Shown one piece after another: positions 5,252 through 6,066 of a stretch of DNA of 6,066 nt. Position 1 is the stretch's first letter, and each line of letters starts with the position of its first letter. Position numbers and translations under genes: made by a program. Source of the stretch: Candidatus Poribacteria bacterium (GTDB taxonomy: Bacteria; Poribacteria; WGA-4E; WGA-3G); contig VXZL01000461.1 in assembly GCA_009845505.1 (NCBI GenBank), forward strand, positions 1 to 6,066, given 5' to 3'. Below the pieces are notes generated by a model. The model saw nothing but the letters and a program-made list of their open reading frames with translations. It did not search any database and had not been told where the DNA came from.

Positions 5252-5995
5252 TTACAACCCGTGCTTAACCTGTCCCCAAAATGTGGTGAGTTTTTGGCTG
5301 GGATCAACGGCGAGATCGAGTGCATCTGCGCCTTCATAGACGAGTAGATCGTCGAAGTAAGCTGGCGAGGCCATGCCCCAGACATAGAAAGCGAACCACT
5401 TGGCGGTGGGACCGAGTGCGGGGTTCCGAAACGGAAGGCCGTCCTCTGCTTTGGCACCCAAGGTATCGTCTCTATCATCTCCTGAAGCGAACGAAAATTC
5501 ACTTTTTTCAAAATCGGCAATGATACGAACATATTTCCATGTATCGGTTTCAAATTCTCCAATGGGCTGCCATGCAGCACCGTCGTAGAGGCGAACCATA
5601 TCTGCGTCCCAATTGATGTAGGTGCAGCCATTGTTCTCACCGATATTGTCAGCAGAAGCGAGCTTGATATTCAAGGAGCGTCCACCCCCTTCAACATAAA
5701 TCCAGAATTCAGCAGAAATGAGAGGATTGTCGGTTTCTATAGGCACACCGAGTCCATCGCCGTCTGCACCTGCTAAGATAGCGAGTGCCTGTTTATCGGT
5801 TTTGACGGTGTCCTTAGTAACCTCAAAGTCTCCGCCAATTGCCTCCCAGTCGTCGGGTGTATCGCCGACAGTGAATTCCTCAAAACCGGTCCGTACAAAG
5901 ACCTCTTGTGCGACTGTAATTGGCACAATAACGAAACTCAAGACAACAGCAACAGCCAGTAAAAAATACCAACCAGAGATACTTTTTTGAATCAT
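5252..5995 (-). CDS. Secreted LamG/concanavalin A-like protein, 247 aa
   Basis: A Sec signal peptide is clear: K4, a long hydrophobic core at about 9-28, and cleavage near ITVAQ (after about residue 29-30). The mature domain looks like a single jelly-roll lectin-type fold. TGFEEFTVGDTPDDW (36-50) is the typical opening strand, ISAEFWIYVEGGG (93-105) and WKYVRIIADFEKSEFSF (153-169) are central strands, and YFDDLLVYEG (213-222) is the closing strand. This pattern is common in glycan-binding or passive surface proteins; no catalytic signature is visible. The tail carries L228-x-V-D-x3-K-L-x3-W-G-x-V-K244, the same spaced motif as in the product of 3570-4277, though the two proteins are otherwise not obviously alike. 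The start is supported by AGGAG (6002-6006) 6 nt upstream. PhyH follows on the same strand after 112 bp, possibly in one transcript interrupted by the inverted-repeat nest. Confidence 0.88.
   Translation of the reverse strand: MIQKSISGWYFLLAVAVVLSFVIVPITVAQEVFVRTGFEEFTVGDTPDDWEAIGGDFEVTKDTVKTDKQALAILAGADGDGLGVPIETDNPLISAEFWIYVEGGGRSLNIKLASADNIGENNGCTYINWDADMVRLYDGAAWQPIGEFETDTWKYVRIIADFEKSEFSFASGDDRDDTLGAKAEDGLPFRNPALGPTAKWFAFYVWGMASPAYFDDLLVYEGADALDLAVDPSQKLTTFWGQVKHGL
5255..5314 (-). other. C-terminal motif LxV[DE]x3KLx3WGx[LV]K, copy 2
   Basis: Residues 228-247 of the protein encoded at 5252-5995. Key residues are L228, V230, D231, K235, L236, W240, G241, V243 and K244, ending three residues before the stop. 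It follows the closing strand FDDLLVYEG after a short linker (ADALD). Spacing between conserved residues is identical to copy 1. Confidence 0.7.
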
Positions 5996-6035
5996 CTTTT
6001 ACTCCTTCGTTTCATTGTTTTTTCTATTTGTGTGC

Positions 6036-6053
6036 GGCAGAACGGAGTCTGCC
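6036..6053 (-). repeat. Small hairpin upstream of the LamG-like gene
   Basis: GGCAGA (6036-6041) and TCTGCC (6048-6053) form a perfect 6-bp stem with a 6-nt loop. It lies about 40 bp upstream of the start at 5995. The DNA between hairpin and start is purine-rich on the coding strand and carries only the ribosome-binding site. No promoter is recognised before the window ends. Confidence 0.5.
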
Positions 6054-6066
6054 TACTACTTTTCAG

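Noticed and set aside
5225..5260. Weak promoter (TTGTAA / TATTTG) in front of PhyH on the minus strand
   Set aside because: Poor match to the consensus with a 16-nt spacer, overlapping the end of the upstream gene; not distinguishable from chance.

Overview
The window looks like a chromosomal fragment from an uncultured, heterotrophic Gram-negative-type bacterium. The closest match I can name is Candidatus Poribacteria, with planctomycete- or Latescibacteria-like lineages as the alternative. This is an inference from gene content: an S1 sulfatase, a PhyH-family oxygenase, two secreted lectin-fold proteins, and an FRG protein paired with a long TPR protein. There is no rRNA or other marker gene here to settle it. 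I see no tRNA, insertion sequence, phage gene or CRISPR array.

Layout. (1) Bases 1-1840, minus strand: an FRG-domain protein (1840 to 1103) followed, with a 32-bp overlap, by a tetratricopeptide-repeat protein (1134 down past base 1, cut by the window edge). A good sigma70-like promoter at 1871-1899 drives the pair and fixes the FRG start at 1840. (2) Bases 1841-2030: a divergent intergenic region with back-to-back promoters and a hairpin element directly against the sulfatase start. (3) Bases 2031-4277, plus strand: a cytoplasmic formylglycine-type sulfatase, then 24 bp later a secreted concanavalin A/LamG-like protein, probably one operon. (4) Bases 4278-4320: a short convergent gap with no clear terminator. 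(5) Bases 5995-4321, minus strand: a second secreted LamG-like protein, a 112-bp spacer folding into a cloverleaf-like array of inverted repeats, then a PhyH-family Fe(II)/2-oxoglutarate oxygenase-like protein. Bases 5996-6066 hold the ribosome-binding site and another hairpin.

How the parts may work together. Two convergent gene pairs each couple an intracellular enzyme (sulfatase or PhyH-like) to an exported lectin-fold protein. This suggests a role in uptake and modification of sulfated or otherwise decorated organic matter, but no substrate can be read from the sequence. The FRG/TPR pair looks like a separate, independently transcribed module of unknown function.

The most notable observations are these. 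The two secreted proteins, otherwise dissimilar, end in the same spaced C-terminal motif, L-x-V-[DE]-x3-K-L-x3-W-G-x-[LV]-K. The PhyH-like protein has Gly where the iron-binding carboxylate should be (H-R-G instead of H-x-D/E), as in 2-oxoglutarate halogenases. A three-armed inverted-repeat element and a second hairpin share GTAGC...GCTAC ends.
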